Part shown: positions 1 to 7,166 of the stretch, in pieces
How positions within the stretch are numbered: position 1 is the first letter of the stretch
Layout of the letters: every line of letters starts with the position of its first letter
Assembly: GCA_003529325.1 (NCBI GenBank)
Contig: DPVW01000239.1
Coordinates: 25,572-38,907, forward strand
DNA length: 13,336 nucleotides
Direction: 5' to 3'
DNA from: Candidatus Latescibacterota bacterium
GTDB taxonomy: Bacteria > Latescibacterota > UBA2968 > UBA8231
Position numbers and translations under genes: made by a program
Notes under the pieces: generated by a model
Seen by the model: the letters and a program-made list of their open reading frames with translations, nothing else
Told to the model about the DNA's origin: nothing
The model's database searches: none

Positions 1-1
1 T

Positions 2-568
2 GGGGGCACCATCGGTCTAGTGTCGGTGCGCTGGATGGCGCCGCCACGTTTCTATGCTCGTGGCGCCTTCCTGGCGCTCTACGTGGGCGTCGATGAAGAG
101 ATCGTCCGGGTGTTGCAGACCACCTTTGGTGTGCCTTTTGCCGGCGAAGGGGCGCCGACGCCCGACGTTGTTACCAGCAACCCCGGGCTCGACGATGCGG
201 CGTTGATCGTCGTTGGCAGCGCGGCAGGGCTGGAACGTCTGGTGGCGTATCTGCCAGAAAAGCAAGTGAACGATGACCTACTCAGTACGGATCTGACGCA
301 GAATTGGATCGTTGCCATTTTCAGGGGTACCATGCCCACCGCCGGATATGGCATCGAGATCGAGAGCGTGAGGACGGGCGCTGATGGTCAGGTTCTTGTC
401 GAGGTCAGTCTCGACGGGCCGGGCATCGACGAACTCGTGGCCCAGGTCATCACCTATCCAGTAGACGTAAAGGTCGTCCCTCGTCAAGATCTGGAAGACC
501 CATCCGACACCGGTTGGTTGGCACAGACCGCGGATGGCAAGGTGTTGGCACGGTTCGCTGTTCGGTAA
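2..568 (+). CDS. PrcB_C-domain protein, 5' end cut by window edge
   Basis: The reading frame is open from the left edge to a TAA at 566-568, giving 188 visible residues. Counting from the GTG at 20, residues about 98-155 match the PrcB_C family (protease complex subunit PrcB, C-terminal): the core W-I-V-A-I-F-R-G then T-A-G-Y-G-I-E-I, a V-L-V-E-V strand, and the closing T-Y-P-V-D-V-K-V-V-P-R. In this family the G-Y-x-I-x-I strand follows a bulky-G-P/T turn, as here. The first 95 residues match nothing I recognise. No start is convincing: GTG at 20 and ATG at 35 lack a clear Shine-Dalgarno, and in-frame codons continue upstream, so the true start is probably outside the window. PrcB-like domains are often in envelope proteins and their biochemical role is poorly known. 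The domain call is fairly secure; the function is open. Confidence 0.7.
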   Translation, partial: GGTIGLVSVRWMAPPRFYARGAFLALYVGVDEEIVRVLQTTFGVPFAGEGAPTPDVVTSNPGLDDAALIVVGSAAGLERLVAYLPEKQVNDDLLSTDLTQNWIVAIFRGTMPTAGYGIEIESVRTGADGQVLVEVSLDGPGIDELVAQVITYPVDVKVVPRQDLEDPSDTGWLAQTADGKVLARFAVR

Positions 569-794
569 CGGCGGTGGCTGGGGTGCAGGCTGAGGGCGTC
601 GGAACGTTCGGTGATGTTTGGTGTGTGGATGATCCGCATGAAACGAGCCTGCGCCTTCGGCTTGTCTCTTGGGAACCAGAAACAACGGTCGGGTCTTCAG
701 TCCGGCGCCAATCACAGCCTGCACTCCAGTCACCGCCTCCCCCTTTAGCCCACGGTTTTCTGTTGGCTGAAGGAAACCACGTTCAGCAGAAGGG
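563..794 (+). repeat. Diverged non-coding repeat, copy A
   Basis: This is the longer copy of a unit with three conserved blocks in fixed order. Block 1 is taacggcggtggctgggg at 566-583, whose first three bases are the TAA stop of the PrcB_C gene. Block 2 at 677-705 runs from cagaaacaacg to cttcagtccgg. Block 3 is accacgttcag at 776-786. Block 1 is identical to copy B (18 of 18), block 2 matches at 27 of 29 positions and block 3 at 10 of 11. The spacers between blocks differ in length and sequence. Block 2 contains a small cggg/tccg stem around a seven-base loop (690-693 with 701-704), kept in both copies. The pattern resembles REP-like palindromic intergenic elements; that link is an inference. 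Confidence 0.65.
583..724. repeat. 10-bp inverted repeat spanning block 2 of copy A
   Basis: gtgcaggctg at 583-592 is the exact reverse complement of cagcctgcac at 715-724. The two arms enclose 122 bp that include block 2 of repeat copy A, so a transcript could fold into a long closed stem with the small cggg/tccg hairpin inside. Ten perfect pairs at this distance could still be chance in GC-rich DNA. Confidence 0.4.
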
Positions 795-837
795 TGAACC
801 TTTTGCAAGTGGCGATGCGTGAGAGGTGATGGTCTGT

Positions 838-951
838 CCGGTTAACGGCGGTGGCTGGGGCTCCGGCTGTGTGCCGCCGGAGCAGAAACAACGATCGGGG
901 CTTCAGTCCGGGCCTCGACGCACCCTCGGGCCCCGGAGAGACCACCTTCAG
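838..951 (+). repeat. Diverged non-coding repeat, copy B
   Basis: This is the compact copy of the unit. Block 1, taacggcggtggctgggg, is at 843-860; block 2 is at 883-911, with the cggg/tccg stem at 896-899 and 907-910; block 3, accaccttcag, is at 941-951. Between blocks 1 and 2 it has its own hairpin (860-883) that replaces the longer spacer of copy A. Order and strand are the same as in copy A, so this is a tandem direct pair rather than one large palindrome. Confidence 0.65.
860..883. repeat. 8-bp perfect hairpin in repeat copy B
   Basis: gctccggc at 860-867 pairs exactly with gccggagc at 876-883 around an eight-base loop (868-875). No T-run follows on either strand, so it does not look like a standard rho-independent terminator. 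It sits directly between conserved blocks 1 and 2 of the repeat. Confidence 0.5.
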
Positions 952-1027
952 AAAGACGCGGGAAGTGATTCTCTTTCACTGAGTGCTTCTAGCCTCTGGA
1001 TGCAAGGGTGGGCCTGAGAGCACGCAC

Positions 1028-3868
1028 TTATCCGGCGGCGACGCTGTCCTGGTTGTTGACAACCTTCCTCAGTCTCACGGCGCAGACCTTGTACTCCGGA
1101 CAGCCCGTGAATTCGTCAACGGCGTTACCGATGAGCAGGTTGGTGCGCGATTCGGGGAAGTGGAAGGTCATGAAGACCGTGCCCTTGTTGCTTGCCCGGG
1201 TGACTTCGGCGCGTACGGAGACTTTGCCGCGGCGACTCTCTATCTCGACCATGTCACCACTCCAGACGCCCAGTTGCTTGGCGTCCCCCGGATGGATCCG
1301 CAAGGTTTCCTCCTTGCCCTTGTTGAGTTTGGCCAGATCGGTGCGCCGCGTCATGGTGCCGACGTTGTAGTGGAACAACTGGCGACCGGTGGTCAGCATC
1401 CATGGATAGTCCTCGTCGGGTAGTTCGCCCGGCTCCTGCCACGGCGTAGAGGTCAACCTGGCTTTGCCGCGGATGAAGTTTCCGTCGCGATGCACGATCT
1501 CGGTGCCTGGATCCTCGGCATCGATGCAGGGCCACTGCAGGAACCCTTCCGTCTCAAGACGTGCATAGCTGACACCCCGCCACATGGGACTGAGGCTGGC
1601 AAGTTCATCCATCACCTTGGCGGCATCTATGTGGCCATCGGCGTCGGCGAAGCCGAGATCGACACCGATACGTCGCGCGACTTCGTGAATGATGTCGCCG
1701 TCTATGCGTGTGCCTGCCAGGGGCTCAATGGCAGAGCGCACCCGTTGAATGCGGCGGTCGGAGTTGACGAAGGTGCCCTCTTTCTCCAGAAATGTCGTGC
1801 CGGGCAGGACGACGTCGGCGAGTTCGGCGGTGGGATTCATGAAGATCTCCTGCACCACCAGAAAGTCCAGCTTCTGCAGGGCGCCGACCACGTGCGTCGT
1901 GTCCGGATCGGATTGGGCGACGTCCTCGGCCATGATGTACATGGCTTTCAGCGTGCCTGCGTGGGCGGCATCGAACATGTCCGGGATGCGGAGGCCGACG
2001 TTGTCAGGCGGTTCCATACCCCACGTGGCGGCATGTTCGGCGCGTGCCTGCGGATCAGTGACAGGGCGGTAGTCGGAGAACACATTCGGCAATGCGCCGA
2101 CATCGCTGGCGCCCTGCACATTGTTCTGCCCACGAATGGGGCAAGTGCCTGCTCCGGGGCGACCGATATTGCCCGTCATGACGGCCATGTTGATGAGTCC
2201 AAAGACCGTGTTCGAACCGTGGCCGGCTTCGGTGACACCCAGACCCCAAAGAATCTGGCAGGCTGAACCGGCTGCATACAACGCCGCAGCCTGGCGGATG
2301 AGATCGGGATCTACGGCGGCGATCTCCGCTGCCCATTCGGGAGTGCACTCCATTACAGTTGCTGTGACATCGTCGAGGCCTTCGGCACACCGCTCGATGA
2401 AATCGGTGTCGATGTGGCCGTTGTTGATCAACTCCCGTTGCATGGCGTTGACGACGGCGACATTCGAGCCGGGACGCAGCGGAATGTGGACATCGGCGAG
2501 GCGGGCAAGTTCGGTATTGCGTGGGTCGAGAACGATGAGTTTGCAGCCGCCGAGTACGGCCTGTTTGATCTTGGCGCCAAACACCGGGTGCGCCTCTGTC
2601 GGGTTGGCGCCGACGATCATGATCACATCGGAGTCGAAAACATCCTGGAAGCTGTTGGTGCCGGCGCCGGTACCCAAGGCCTGACCGAGGGCGTAAGCCG
2701 ACGGCGAGTGGCAGACGCGGGAGCAGTTGTCGATGGAGTTGGTCTGCAGTGCGACGCGAGTCAGCTTCTGCATCAGGTAGTTTTCTTCGTTGGTGCAACG
2801 TGACGACGAAATGACGCTCACCGAATCGGGGCCGTGTTCTTTGGCAATGCCACCGAGTTTGGCCGCCACCAGATCCAGTGCCTCGTCCCACGTCGCTTCG
2901 CGGAACTGCCCGTCCTGCTTGATAAGGGGCACCTTGAGTCGGTCAGCGGAGTGGGCGAACTGGTGTGCGAAGCGCCCCTTCACGCAGGTATGACCGTTGT
3001 TGGCTGAGCCCGTCTTCGACGGGGTGATATTGACGACCTCGTCATCCTTGGTGTGTACGTCGAGCGCACAACCGACGCCACAATAAGAACAGGTCGTCGT
3101 CGTGGTCTTATCCGGGAAACCAAAGTTGCGGGTCCCGGGTTCCTCGAGGGCGGCGACGGGGCACTCGAAGACGCACTGTCCGCAACTGACACAGTTGGCT
3201 TCCTCGAAACCGGTATCGTTGCCGGCGATCACTTTCGTGTCGTAACCGCGGCCTGACATCTGCAGAATGAAGGAGCCCTGGACCTCGTCGCAGGCGCGCA
3301 CGCAGCGGGCGCAACCGATGCACTTGTCCATCTCGACTTTGATAAAGGGATGGGTGTCATCATCGGCTGGGTGGTGGACGCGCGGGTTCTCGTAGCGTGG
3401 CGTACGCAAACCGACCTGTTGTGCCAACGATTGTAGCTCGCAGCGGCCATTGGCGGTACAGTCCAGGCACTCCAGCGGATGGTCGGAGACGATGAGTTCG
3501 GTGATGTTGCGTCGCAGCCGACTGATCAACGGCGATGACGTCTTGTAGGCGGCACCATCGGCGACGGGCGTGTGGCAGGAGGCGACGGGTTTGCGGCCCT
3601 CCACTTCGACCAGGCATGTGCGGCAAGCGCCATACGGTTTCATGCGATCGGAATAACACAAAGTCGGCACCGACTTGCCGATGGACTTTATCGCGTCCAG
3701 GACGGTGCTGCCTGCGGCGATTTCGACCGGTCGGCCATCGACGCTGACGGTGACGCGGTTGGGCGCCGGTTCTTCCGCCTTCTGCCGTTCACGCAGAATC
3801 GCCTGGCCGATCTCGACGGCGCTCCTCGTCTGCTGCTTGAGTTCGTGGGTACCCTGAATGATGGACAT
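1028..3868 (-). CDS. fdsA: NAD-linked formate dehydrogenase, catalytic (alpha) subunit
   Basis: This 946-residue molybdenum- or tungsten-bis(pyranopterin) enzyme oxidises formate to CO2 and passes electrons through iron-sulfur clusters to the diaphorase subunit encoded just upstream. Visible ligands, in order: a [2Fe-2S] site at C71, C82, C85 and C98; a His-Cys3 cluster at H130, C134, C137 and C143; two ferredoxin-type [4Fe-4S] sites at C183/C186/C189 with C236 and at C226/C229/C232 with C193; and the [4Fe-4S] site of the catalytic domain at C260, C263, C267 and C295, followed by K297. The metal ligand is C386, next to H387 in R-V-C-H-S-P, and R579 lies in R-G-Q-N-N-V-Q-G; these are the known FDH active-site residues. 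C386 is encoded by TGC, so it is not a selenocysteine enzyme. Length and domain order match FdsA of Rhodobacter and Cupriavidus (about 950-960 residues). There is no Tat signal, so it is cytoplasmic. The ATG at 3868 follows AAGGA. Confidence 0.95.
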   Translation of the reverse strand: MSIIQGTHELKQQTRSAVEIGQAILRERQKAEEPAPNRVTVSVDGRPVEIAAGSTVLDAIKSIGKSVPTLCYSDRMKPYGACRTCLVEVEGRKPVASCHTPVADGAAYKTSSPLISRLRRNITELIVSDHPLECLDCTANGRCELQSLAQQVGLRTPRYENPRVHHPADDDTHPFIKVEMDKCIGCARCVRACDEVQGSFILQMSGRGYDTKVIAGNDTGFEEANCVSCGQCVFECPVAALEEPGTRNFGFPDKTTTTTCSYCGVGCALDVHTKDDEVVNITPSKTGSANNGHTCVKGRFAHQFAHSADRLKVPLIKQDGQFREATWDEALDLVAAKLGGIAKEHGPDSVSVISSSRCTNEENYLMQKLTRVALQTNSIDNCSRVCHSPSAYALGQALGTGAGTNSFQDVFDSDVIMIVGANPTEAHPVFGAKIKQAVLGGCKLIVLDPRNTELARLADVHIPLRPGSNVAVVNAMQRELINNGHIDTDFIERCAEGLDDVTATVMECTPEWAAEIAAVDPDLIRQAAALYAAGSACQILWGLGVTEAGHGSNTVFGLINMAVMTGNIGRPGAGTCPIRGQNNVQGASDVGALPNVFSDYRPVTDPQARAEHAATWGMEPPDNVGLRIPDMFDAAHAGTLKAMYIMAEDVAQSDPDTTHVVGALQKLDFLVVQEIFMNPTAELADVVLPGTTFLEKEGTFVNSDRRIQRVRSAIEPLAGTRIDGDIIHEVARRIGVDLGFADADGHIDAAKVMDELASLSPMWRGVSYARLETEGFLQWPCIDAEDPGTEIVHRDGNFIRGKARLTSTPWQEPGELPDEDYPWMLTTGRQLFHYNVGTMTRRTDLAKLNKGKEETLRIHPGDAKQLGVWSGDMVEIESRRGKVSVRAEVTRASNKGTVFMTFHFPESRTNLLIGNAVDEFTGCPEYKVCAVRLRKVVNNQDSVAAG

Positions 3869-3886
3869 GGTCGGAAAAAATCCTTA
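3869..3886 (-). promoter_or_regulatory. Ribosome site of fdsA overlapping the upstream stop codon
   Basis: On the minus strand the TAA stop of the upstream gene (3886-3884) runs straight into AAGGA (3885-3881), followed by 12 bases that include a T6 run and then the ATG at 3868. The shared stop and Shine-Dalgarno suggest translational coupling of the two formate dehydrogenase subunits. The spacer is longer than the usual 5-9 bases. Confidence 0.6.
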
Positions 3887-5623
3887 CTCCGTCGGCTCGC
3901 GACGGTAGCGGTCCAGCTCTTCGGGAAAATGCTCGATGATGGACTCGATGGGCGCCGGGGTCATGCCCCCCATGGCACACAAGCTGCCGTATTTCATCGT
4001 TTCGCACAGATCGCTCAGCAATTCGAGTCGCTGGTCGGTGACTCCTGTCTCGATCATCTGGTCGAACAACTCCGTGCCGCGCACGGCACCGATGCGGCAG
4101 GGAAAGCACTTGCCACAACTCTCGACGGCACAGAAATGGAACAGGCCGCGACCGATCTTGACGAGGTCATCTGCCTCGGAGTACACGACGATGCCACCGT
4201 GACCGAGCAGGGCGCCGACAGCGGCCATGGCTTCGAACTCGAGTGGCGTGTCGAGCAGGGACTCGGGGAGCAGGCCCCCGAGGGGGCCACCGACCTGCAC
4301 CGCTTTCAACCTTTGTCCATCGGCCATGCCACCGGCCAGATCGAAGATGACCTGCCGTAACGTGGTGCCCAACTCGATTTCGTAGATACCGGGGCGCGCG
4401 ACACGGGTGTTCAGGCTGAGGACCTTCGTGCCCCGAGAGGTAGCACTGCCGAGGGCGGCATATGCCGCACCGCCATGTTCCATGATCCACGGAAGTGTGT
4501 GGATGGTCTCGACATTGTTAACCGCCGTGGGGCAGCGCCACAAACCTTCTTGCGCCGGGAAGGGTGGGCGTGTGCTGACCAACGCCGGCAGGCCTTCCAA
4601 CGAGCGCAACAGACTCGTCTCTTCACCGCAGATATAGGCGCCCTGGCCACGAACCACCGTGATGTCGCAGGTCTCGAGCAGGCCCGCTGCCCGGGCTTCG
4701 GCAACGGCCGCCTCCAGCACCTGCCGCGCTTTCGGGTATTCCAAACGCGCGTAGATATAGGCGTGCTGGGCGCCGGTGGCATGGGCGGCGATCAACACAC
4801 CTTCGATCTGCGTGTGCGGGTCGCGCTCGATGAGTTCCTTGTCGATGTAGGAACCGGCGTCCCCTTCGTCGAAGTTGACGACGACGAAACGTCGACCGGA
4901 GCCGTCCGGGGCGACACTGTCACGGACCGTCTGCAGTTTGATGCCTGTGGGAAAACCGGCACCACCACGACCACGTAGTTGGCTGGCCTTGATCTGATCG
5001 ACGACAGCCTGTGGTTCCATGGCCCGGGTCTTGTCCAGCGCTGCGTAGATCCCCTGTGCCCTGGCGGCATCGAGAGCGGTGACGGTTGACCCCATGTGTC
5101 GTAGTACCACACACGGCTGCCCTGCTGCCGGCGGAAACAGGCTGTTCGTCGGTTCCTGAAGGGTGTGATTGTTTTCATCTCGCACGTGCGCCAGGACGGC
5201 GTCAACGGCTTCTGGGTCAGCCAGACTGACGGGTGTGTCGTCGACCATGGCGTTTGGTCCCAGGCCACAGTAGCCGAGACAGGCAACGTGTTCGAGTCGG
5301 GCGCCCGAGGCCGCAACTTCGCCAGGCTCGATACCTAACTGCTGGCTGCACCGCTGGAGAATCCTGTCGCAGCCAGCGGCGCGGCAGGCTTCGCCGATGC
5401 AGATCTTGAGTGTGTGTTTGGCTGGTTTCTCCTGAGACAACTCGTCGTAGAATTTGGCCGTGGCCCGCACCAGTGATGGTGGCAGGTTGTGTGTTTCAGC
5501 GAGTTGCTCGATGTCGTTGTCAGCGACAAACCCCTGGCGCTCATGGATGCGGGCCAGTTCGTCGTAGACGGTCTGGCCCTCACCGAGGAATTTGTTCTGC
5601 AGGGCGATCAGGTTGCCAGACAT
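3884..5623 (-). CDS. fdsB: Formate dehydrogenase diaphorase subunit, fused NuoE-NuoF (FdsG-FdsB / HoxF-like)
   Basis: This 579-residue protein takes electrons from the catalytic subunit and reduces NAD+ at FMN. Residues 1-65 look like the NuoE helical bundle. Residues 70-150 form the thioredoxin-like [2Fe-2S] domain with C75-x4-C80 and C115-x3-C119. From about 175 it is NuoF: the glycine-rich FMN/NADH loop G-R-G-G-A-G-F-P-T-G at 218-227, N-F-D-E-G-D-A-G at 250-257, Y-I-C-G-E-E-T at 330-336, and the [4Fe-4S] ligands C503, C506, C509 (E-S-C-G-K-C-F-P-C-R) and C549. In the classical enzymes FdsG and FdsB are separate and FdsB has a degenerate N-terminal domain; here an intact NuoE part is joined directly to NuoF, as in HoxF. 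I chose the ATG at 5623 because NuoE homology begins there and GGGGA sits four bases upstream. In-frame codons continue to 5764 but run inside the preceding gene. Confidence 0.9.
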   Translation of the reverse strand: MSGNLIALQNKFLGEGQTVYDELARIHERQGFVADNDIEQLAETHNLPPSLVRATAKFYDELSQEKPAKHTLKICIGEACRAAGCDRILQRCSQQLGIEPGEVAASGARLEHVACLGYCGLGPNAMVDDTPVSLADPEAVDAVLAHVRDENNHTLQEPTNSLFPPAAGQPCVVLRHMGSTVTALDAARAQGIYAALDKTRAMEPQAVVDQIKASQLRGRGGAGFPTGIKLQTVRDSVAPDGSGRRFVVVNFDEGDAGSYIDKELIERDPHTQIEGVLIAAHATGAQHAYIYARLEYPKARQVLEAAVAEARAAGLLETCDITVVRGQGAYICGEETSLLRSLEGLPALVSTRPPFPAQEGLWRCPTAVNNVETIHTLPWIMEHGGAAYAALGSATSRGTKVLSLNTRVARPGIYEIELGTTLRQVIFDLAGGMADGQRLKAVQVGGPLGGLLPESLLDTPLEFEAMAAVGALLGHGGIVVYSEADDLVKIGRGLFHFCAVESCGKCFPCRIGAVRGTELFDQMIETGVTDQRLELLSDLCETMKYGSLCAMGGMTPAPIESIIEHFPEELDRYRREPTE

Positions 5624-5628
5624 AGAGT

Positions 5629-5650
5629 CCCCAAGGATACCGGTTTGGGG
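5629..5650 (-). promoter_or_regulatory. Hairpin covering the ribosome site of the fused FDH subunit
   Basis: In the 35-bp gap between two minus-strand genes, CCCCAA (5650-5645) is the exact complement of TTGGGG (5634-5629), with a ten-base loop. The second arm overlaps the likely GGGGA Shine-Dalgarno (5632-5628) of the gene starting at 5623. No T-run follows, so it is unlikely to be a terminator. It could tune translation of the formate dehydrogenase genes, or be chance. Confidence 0.35.
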
Positions 5651-5658
5651 GCCGCGGC

Positions 5659-7164
5659 TCAAGCAGGGGCTACCCAGCGCAGGGCGAACAGGGTGGCCCG
5701 CTCCAGGTGCAAGCGTAGCATATAATCCCCGGGCGCCAGATCGGTCAGTTGTCGCTGCTGCCACCGCACCCCGTGACGCAGGGAATCCCCACGGACAGGG
5801 ACCGCATCCTGGCAGGTGAAACCGGGAACACGCCGACCTGCTGCATCCAGGACTTCAACACGGATGCTGCCTGCGGAGGCATCGGCGTTCAGCTCAACCG
5901 CACGGACCTGCGCCAACGAGGTCTTTTTCAGGGTGACCTGACCGACACCTTCCACCGGCTGTCGCTGCGTGACCAGATCGGTTCGGTCCAGAGGCTGGAT
6001 GCCGGCGAAACGATCTCGCCGCAAGGTGGCCAGACCGATTCCGGAAACATGGCGTCGGTCGTCGGCAGAGGTGGCGCCTGCCGAATAACCGCCGTAGTAG
6101 AAGCGCATTTCGTCGGCGAGCATGACGGGCGTCGAATTGGTGAAGATCGAGCCACCTTCGAACGTGCCGGCTGCGCCACGGGGTAGGAAGAACTCGTCGC
6201 GAAAGGGGCGCTGCCAGTTGCGGCCATCACGGCTGAGCATGAGTTCCACATCGATCACCCCACCGCCGACGGCGCGATCGAGAACCTGGTTGAGGCAGAT
6301 GTAGACGCCTTCGTGATAGAACACGGGAGTGGTGTGAAATTCGACGTGAAGTGGATCCTCGTCGTCGGGGGCACAGACCAGTTCGGGTGTCGACCAGTCG
6401 AGAAAGTCGGCACTCTCGGTGCGCCCCATGGCATGTTTCCACGCCATGCGACCATCGGGCCCGTCGATCCACATCTTGCCGTACCAGACATACCGCTCGA
6501 GCACGGGGTCGAAGAAGACGTCTGTCGCATCACTCATCGACAGTGGCACCGCCCAGGCACGATCGGTCTGTGTCGTCAGGGGGACCTCGTCACCACTGCT
6601 GCCATAGGCGATCGCTGACAGCGGCGCCCGCGGGTGTTTCGTCCAGTGGATGCCATCCGGTGAAAAGGCGACGCACAGGCCGGGTCGCTGCCCGGCGTCG
6701 GTCTCCGTCCAATCGAAATACGCCATGCGGTAATGGCGGTCCGCATTCGGTTCATGGACATCGACAAGGACGGAACAGCAGTACCGAGACGAATGTCCAC
6801 CACTGCCCAGCAACACGATGTTGGTTTGTGCCCGGTCGGCGAAAGGGAACAGGTCGAGCTCAGGTTTGTGGAAGTGGATGCCGTCATCGGACTCGGCGTA
6901 ACAGACAACACAGCCGAAACGCCGGTCCTGCAGATCGCCTTCGTAGTAGGACTGATACCAGAGCTGGTATTTGCCCGTGTCCGGATCGTGGTAGATGCTG
7001 TTCCACGCCAGTGCCATCTCCCAAGGTTCGGTGGGCGCCACCAGTGGATTGGCCCCGTGGCGCACCGGCCTCTGGAATACACGACGTGTGCCGGCGCGGT
7101 AGAGGACGTGGTCATCGTCGATGAAGAGCCACGTGTCGTGCAATCGATCCACGGAGTTGGCCAT
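5659..7164 (-). CDS. Five-bladed beta-propeller glycosidase-like protein (GH32/GH43-like)
   Basis: This 501-residue protein has blade motifs of the form S-x-D-G-x-x-W/F repeated around 91-98 (E-S-D-D-G-I-H-F), 168-174 (S-P-D-G-I-H-W) and 311-317 (S-R-D-G-R-N-W), with W-N-S-I-Y-H-D-P near 54-61 and V-F-F-D-P near 216-220. These are typical of the beta-fructosidase / GH32-GH43-GH68 propeller superfamily. Residues about 395-501 form a beta-sandwich with the pattern V-E-V-L-D-x-x-G-R then R-G-D-S-x-R-H-x-V-x-W, which I associate with planctomycete-type sugar-active proteins. The specific substrate and catalytic acids cannot be assigned. There is no signal peptide, which is odd for a glycosidase. 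The ATG at 7164 shares its A with the TGA of the upstream gene; an in-frame extension to 7308 reads arginine/histidine-rich nonsense inside that gene, so I rejected it. Confidence 0.8.
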   Translation of the reverse strand: MANSVDRLHDTWLFIDDDHVLYRAGTRRVFQRPVRHGANPLVAPTEPWEMALAWNSIYHDPDTGKYQLWYQSYYEGDLQDRRFGCVVCYAESDDGIHFHKPELDLFPFADRAQTNIVLLGSGGHSSRYCCSVLVDVHEPNADRHYRMAYFDWTETDAGQRPGLCVAFSPDGIHWTKHPRAPLSAIAYGSSGDEVPLTTQTDRAWAVPLSMSDATDVFFDPVLERYVWYGKMWIDGPDGRMAWKHAMGRTESADFLDWSTPELVCAPDDEDPLHVEFHTTPVFYHEGVYICLNQVLDRAVGGGVIDVELMLSRDGRNWQRPFRDEFFLPRGAAGTFEGGSIFTNSTPVMLADEMRFYYGGYSAGATSADDRRHVSGIGLATLRRDRFAGIQPLDRTDLVTQRQPVEGVGQVTLKKTSLAQVRAVELNADASAGSIRVEVLDAAGRRVPGFTCQDAVPVRGDSLRHGVRWQQRQLTDLAPGDYMLRLHLERATLFALRWVAPA

Positions 7165-7166
7165 CA
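7162..7166 (-). promoter_or_regulatory. TGATG stop/start overlap
   Basis: On the minus strand the TGA stop of the PLP-enzyme gene (7166-7164) and the ATG of the propeller gene (7164-7162) share one base. This arrangement usually means translational coupling and shows that the two genes are on one transcript. Confidence 0.75.

Larger units (their letters stand above)
569..1027. other. Gene-free stretch with repeat pair
   Basis: These 459 bp lie between the PrcB_C gene (plus) and the end of the formate dehydrogenase gene (minus). The short open frames inside, such as plus-strand 826-1017, have low-complexity, proline- and serine-rich translations with no recognisable family and no ribosome site. 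The stretch is instead occupied by two diverged copies of a repeat unit and several inverted repeats, listed separately. I see no strong rho-independent terminator for either neighbouring gene. Confidence 0.75.

Noticed and set aside
964..980. agtga/tcact hairpin as terminator of the minus-strand operon
   Set aside because: Only five pairs, seven-base loop and no T-run on the minus strand after it.
826..1017. Small plus-strand frames between the PrcB_C gene and fdsA
   Set aside because: No ribosome site, no recognisable sequence, and they coincide with the non-coding repeat copies.
1490..2266. 258-residue plus-strand open frame
   Set aside because: Antisense to the FDH catalytic domain; rich in Gly, His, Arg and Asp as expected for a shadow frame.
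2711..2713. SelA-like gene beside formate dehydrogenase read as a selenocysteine system
   Set aside because: The active-site codon is TGC (Cys386), not TGA, no SECIS, selB, selD or selC is visible, and the SelA-like protein has DgaE-type features.
2055..2891. 278-residue minus-strand open frame
   Set aside because: Alternative frame inside fdsA; arginine/histidine/serine-rich translation without domains.
3572..4360. 262-residue plus-strand open frame
   Set aside because: It lies opposite both formate dehydrogenase genes, whose cofactor motifs are complete; its translation has no family signal and is a GC-rich antisense shadow.
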